From assembly GCA_937912025.1 (NCBI GenBank), contig CALDOZ010000020.1, positions 1-30,523 on the forward strand: a DNA stretch of 30,523 bases, given 5' to 3'. The position numbers were made by a program, and so were the translations under genes. The notes below the pieces were generated by a model, which worked only from the letters and a program-made list of their open reading frames with translations, made no database searches and had not been told where the DNA came from. Numbering within the stretch: the stretch's first letter is position 1; every line of letters begins with the position of its first letter. Shown here piece by piece: positions 27,697 to 30,523 of the stretch. Source of the stretch: an uncultured Clostridia bacterium. Lineage in GTDB: Bacteria > Bacillota > Clostridia > Christensenellales > Borkfalkiaceae.

Positions 27697-30444
27697 ATGT
27701 TAGCGTTAAAAAATATAGTTAAAGACTATTACGTTGCGGGTAATCCCGTACACGCGCTTAAAGGAATTTCAATCAATTTCCGTCAAAGCGAGTTTGTGTC
27801 TATTTTAGGTCCGTCAGGTTGCGGAAAGACTACTTTACTAAATATCGTTGGCGGTCTTGACCATTATACGTCGGGCGATCTTATTATTAACGGCAAGAGT
27901 ACCAAACTTTATAAAGATCGCGATTGGGACGTTTACCGTAACCACCGTATAGGTTTTATCTTCCAAAGTTATAACCTTATTCCACACCAAACGGTTTTAG
28001 GCAACGTTGAACTTGCTTTAACCATTTCAGGCGTTAGTAAAGAAGAAAGAATTAAAAGAGCAAAGCAAGCGCTTGACCGCGTAGGACTTAAAGACCAATA
28101 TTATAAGCGTCCAAATCAATTATCGGGCGGTCAATGTCAACGTGTTGCAATAGCGCGCGCCTTAGTAAACGACCCTGAAATTTTACTTGCCGACGAGCCA
28201 ACCGGCGCTCTCGATACGGTAACGAGCGTTCAAATTATGGATTTAATTAAAGAAATTTCCGATGAACGTCTTGTAATTATGGTTACTCATAACCCCGAAC
28301 TTGCCGAAAAGTATTCTAACCGTATAGTTAGACTTTTAGATGGTGAAATTATTGAAGATAGTAATCCGTTATCAGACCAAGACGAAATTTTAGAAGTTGC
28401 TAAAATATCTGAAAACGCTCGCCTTATAGAAGAAAGGGAAATTAAAGAAAAAAGTTTAACTGAAAAGCAAGTTAAAAAATTAGCCAAAAAGAAAAAAGAA
28501 AAGGCAAAAATGTCTATCTTTACGGCGTTTATGTTATCGGCGCGTAACTTAATATCTAAAAAGGGTAGAACGGTTATGGTTGGTATTGCAGGTTCTATTG
28601 GTATTATAGGTATTGCGCTCGTTCTTGCGTTCTCGGCGGGAATTAAAGGTTACGTTGCTTCAATGCAAGACGATATGCTATCAGGTAACCCTATTACCAT
28701 TACCGAGCAAACGTATGATATCGACGCGTTAACGGGTATGATGAATAGTAATCAAAAGAAAGAAGTTATCAAAAAGCCTAACAAAGTTTCTGTTGATTCT
28801 ATGATAGAGTACTTTATCAAAATGGGTAAAAACGTTGACGAATTACTTATTAAAAACGATATTAATGAAAATTACGTCAATTACGTTAAACAAATGCCAA
28901 GTGATTATTATTCGGCTATGAAACTTGGTTATGGTATTGATATTCATAATAACGTTTACACAAAAGTTCAAGAATCTGGAAAAGATGAACCAACTGAAAT
29001 TTCGATTACCGCTCTTACGACGCTTTATACTGAAGTTTTGAAAAAGTCTGCATTTGAAGATTACGCTCAGTACGTTGGAATGTTTGTTCCAGATATGAAA
29101 CAAGCGCCAAACAACCCAGACTATATATCTTCTCAATATCAAGTTTACGGCGAAATTGCCGACGAAAAGCATGAAGTTATGCTCGTTATAGATAAAGAAG
29201 AGCAAATGTCAGACCTTTTACTTGCAAGGCTTGGTTATTATACTCAAGACGAGTTTTTAAACCTTGTTTACCGCGCTGACGAAAGTGAAAATCACAATCC
29301 TTCGCTTGATAAAGATTATTTCGATTACTCTGAACTTATGGGTAAAAAATTATATTGGTATCCAAACGATAAAGTTTTTACAAAATCTAACAACCCAATG
29401 TTTGATTATAATTATAATCACTTAGCGGATGCTAATTGGAAAGATAATGAAAACGCTTTAGAACTTGAAGTGGTTGGTATTTTAAAACCTAATGAAAGTA
29501 TAATGTTTGGTAGTTTAGGTTCAGGTATATACTATACGGAAGCGCTTACTAAGCATATTTTACAAACAACTGCTAACGAAAGTGAAGGTATTGTAAATTA
29601 TTATAAAAACCTTGACGTTTCAGGTTATACTAACCCTCAACAAATAGCAAGAATAGGATCGTCTGCTTATACTCTTTCTTATAATTTTGATAACGATGAC
29701 GACGGAGTTTTAGATGTAAATTCATCTATGCAGTACTTTTCACTTGGCGGTAGTTCATCGTTTATGGCTATGATGGGTGGCAGTCAAAACACCATTTCTG
29801 CTGAAGACGTAAAACAGTCTGTTATTAGAACTTTAGGCGGTAATAACGTTGCTAATTCAATAAGTATTTATCCTAATAGTTTTGACAGTAAAGACTTGGT
29901 AACTGAATATCTTGACAAGTGGAACGAAGACGGTGACGTTACCGTTGGGCAAACTATTATTTCCGATGCTGATAGGGTAGACGTTAAATATACCGATACT
30001 TTATCGCTCGTAATTGACCTTATTAACACTATGATAGATATCGTATCTTACGCGCTTATAGCGTTTACGTCCGTATCGCTTGTCGTATCTACCGTTATGA
30101 TAGGTATTATAACTTACGTTTCAGTAGTAGAACGTATTAAAGAAATAGGCGTTATTCGTTCGCTTGGCGGACGTAAAAAAGACGTTAGTCATTTATTCAA
30201 CGCCGAAACGTTTATTATTGGTTTATTAGCAGGTTTAATTGGTATAGGCGCAACGTATTTAATTTCGGCTATTGTTAACGCAATATTGTATCCTTTAATA
30301 GGAGTGCCACAAATAGCAGCTCTTCCAATTTTAGAAGCAGTTTTACTCGTATTATTAAGTGTAGTTTTAACTTCAATTTCAGGACTTATTCCTGCAAAGA
30401 GCGCTGCAAATAAAGATCCTGTAATAGCGCTTCGCACCGAATAG
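27697..30444 (+). CDS. Fused ABC ATPase and FtsX/MacB-type permease
   Basis: A 915-residue membrane protein with ATPase and permease in one chain. ATPase about 1-230: Walker A GPSGCGKTT (38-46), Q-loop FIFQSYNLIPHQT, signature LSGGQCQRVAIARAL (from about 142), Walker B ILLADEPTGALD, switch His in MVTHNPELAEKYSNRI. A Lys-rich linker (about 250-275) leads to TM1 at about 290-318. A large extracytoplasmic domain of some 450 residues follows, then three C-terminal helices (about 772-812, 838-865, 878-900) in FtsX arrangement, with ERIKEIGVIRSLGGRKKDV between the first two. This type VII topology uses ATP hydrolysis to drive mechanical work outside the membrane: peptide or lipoprotein handling, hydrolase activation or antimicrobial-peptide relief. 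The substrate is unknown. Own promoter with palindromic operator. Confidence 0.9.
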   Translation: MLALKNIVKDYYVAGNPVHALKGISINFRQSEFVSILGPSGCGKTTLLNIVGGLDHYTSGDLIINGKSTKLYKDRDWDVYRNHRIGFIFQSYNLIPHQTVLGNVELALTISGVSKEERIKRAKQALDRVGLKDQYYKRPNQLSGGQCQRVAIARALVNDPEILLADEPTGALDTVTSVQIMDLIKEISDERLVIMVTHNPELAEKYSNRIVRLLDGEIIEDSNPLSDQDEILEVAKISENARLIEEREIKEKSLTEKQVKKLAKKKKEKAKMSIFTAFMLSARNLISKKGRTVMVGIAGSIGIIGIALVLAFSAGIKGYVASMQDDMLSGNPITITEQTYDIDALTGMMNSNQKKEVIKKPNKVSVDSMIEYFIKMGKNVDELLIKNDINENYVNYVKQMPSDYYSAMKLGYGIDIHNNVYTKVQESGKDEPTEISITALTTLYTEVLKKSAFEDYAQYVGMFVPDMKQAPNNPDYISSQYQVYGEIADEKHEVMLVIDKEEQMSDLLLARLGYYTQDEFLNLVYRADESENHNPSLDKDYFDYSELMGKKLYWYPNDKVFTKSNNPMFDYNYNHLADANWKDNENALELEVVGILKPNESIMFGSLGSGIYYTEALTKHILQTTANESEGIVNYYKNLDVSGYTNPQQIARIGSSAYTLSYNFDNDDDGVLDVNSSMQYFSLGGSSSFMAMMGGSQNTISAEDVKQSVIRTLGGNNVANSISIYPNSFDSKDLVTEYLDKWNEDGDVTVGQTIISDADRVDVKYTDTLSLVIDLINTMIDIVSYALIAFTSVSLVVSTVMIGIITYVSVVERIKEIGVIRSLGGRKKDVSHLFNAETFIIGLLAGLIGIGATYLISAIVNAILYPLIGVPQIAALPILEAVLLVLLSVVLTSISGLIPAKSAANKDPVIALRTE

Positions 30445-30446
30445 TT

Positions 30447-30476
30447 TTAAAGGCTAAGGTTCTTTAATAATTTTTT
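30447..30476 (+). terminator. Weak AT-rich terminator after the ABC gene
   Basis: TTAAAG (30447-30452) can pair with CTTTAA (30462-30467), followed by TAA and six Ts. The stem is short and A/T-rich, so efficiency is doubtful. Nothing else is seen up to the window end. Confidence 0.35.
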
Positions 30477-30523
30477 ACAATATCTAACGTTTTAACTACT
30501 ACGCAACTCTACGTTAAAGCCCT

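Overview
The window is AT-rich, almost fully coding DNA from an endospore-forming member of the Firmicutes, most likely an uncultured Clostridia. Evidence for sporulation is a Spo0A-family protein, a SPOCS/LysM morphogenetic protein, SpoIIR, SleB and YpeB. AGGAG-type ribosome sites, sigma-A promoters and intrinsic hairpin-plus-T terminators fit the same assignment. I cannot name a genus.

Layout. (1) 1-344 is non-coding and holds a terminator and a large palindrome. (2) 345-3275 is an AraC-type regulator divergent from a two-gene operon: an alkaline-phosphatase-superfamily hydrolase with intact metal ligands, and an SHMT-like PLP enzyme lacking several hallmark catalytic residues. (3) 3373-7909 is a small Xre repressor divergent from a 1406-residue lipoprotein with a MACPF (perforin-like) domain, six InlB/Flg_new repeats and a glycine-rich C-terminus. 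(4) 8129-12791 is the conserved frr-uppS-cdsA-dxr-rseP operon (ribosome recycling, undecaprenyl and phospholipid precursors, MEP pathway, site-2 protease). (5) 12830-14437 holds a second Xre repressor divergent from a small membrane/zinc-ribbon protein, the pair bracketed by 50-bp exact direct repeats, then a convergent paralogue with a long Asn/Tyr/Gly-rich linker. (6) 14572-18894 is ecfA1-ecfA2-ecfT-truA followed by rplM-rpsI. (7) 18992-21528 has a lipoprotein, a Spo0A-like regulator whose receiver lacks the phosphoacceptor Asp, and an acidic zinc-ribbon protein. (8) 21595-27451 is a sporulation block: veg, SPOCS/LysM protein, ispE, spoIIR, sleB, ypeB. (9) 27697-30444 is a fused ABC ATPase/permease with a palindrome over its promoter -35.

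The most unusual items are the hydrolase/SHMT-like operon, the MACPF lipoprotein under an apparent Xre switch, the same two-operator geometry (31 bp between centres) at both Xre loci, the repeat-flanked cassette, the Spo0A-like pseudo-receiver, a folded spoIIR leader that would hide its ribosome site, and a set of promoters whose start point falls on or within 2 nt of the ATG (possible leaderless mRNAs). All functional readings come from visual motif recognition; no database search was run.
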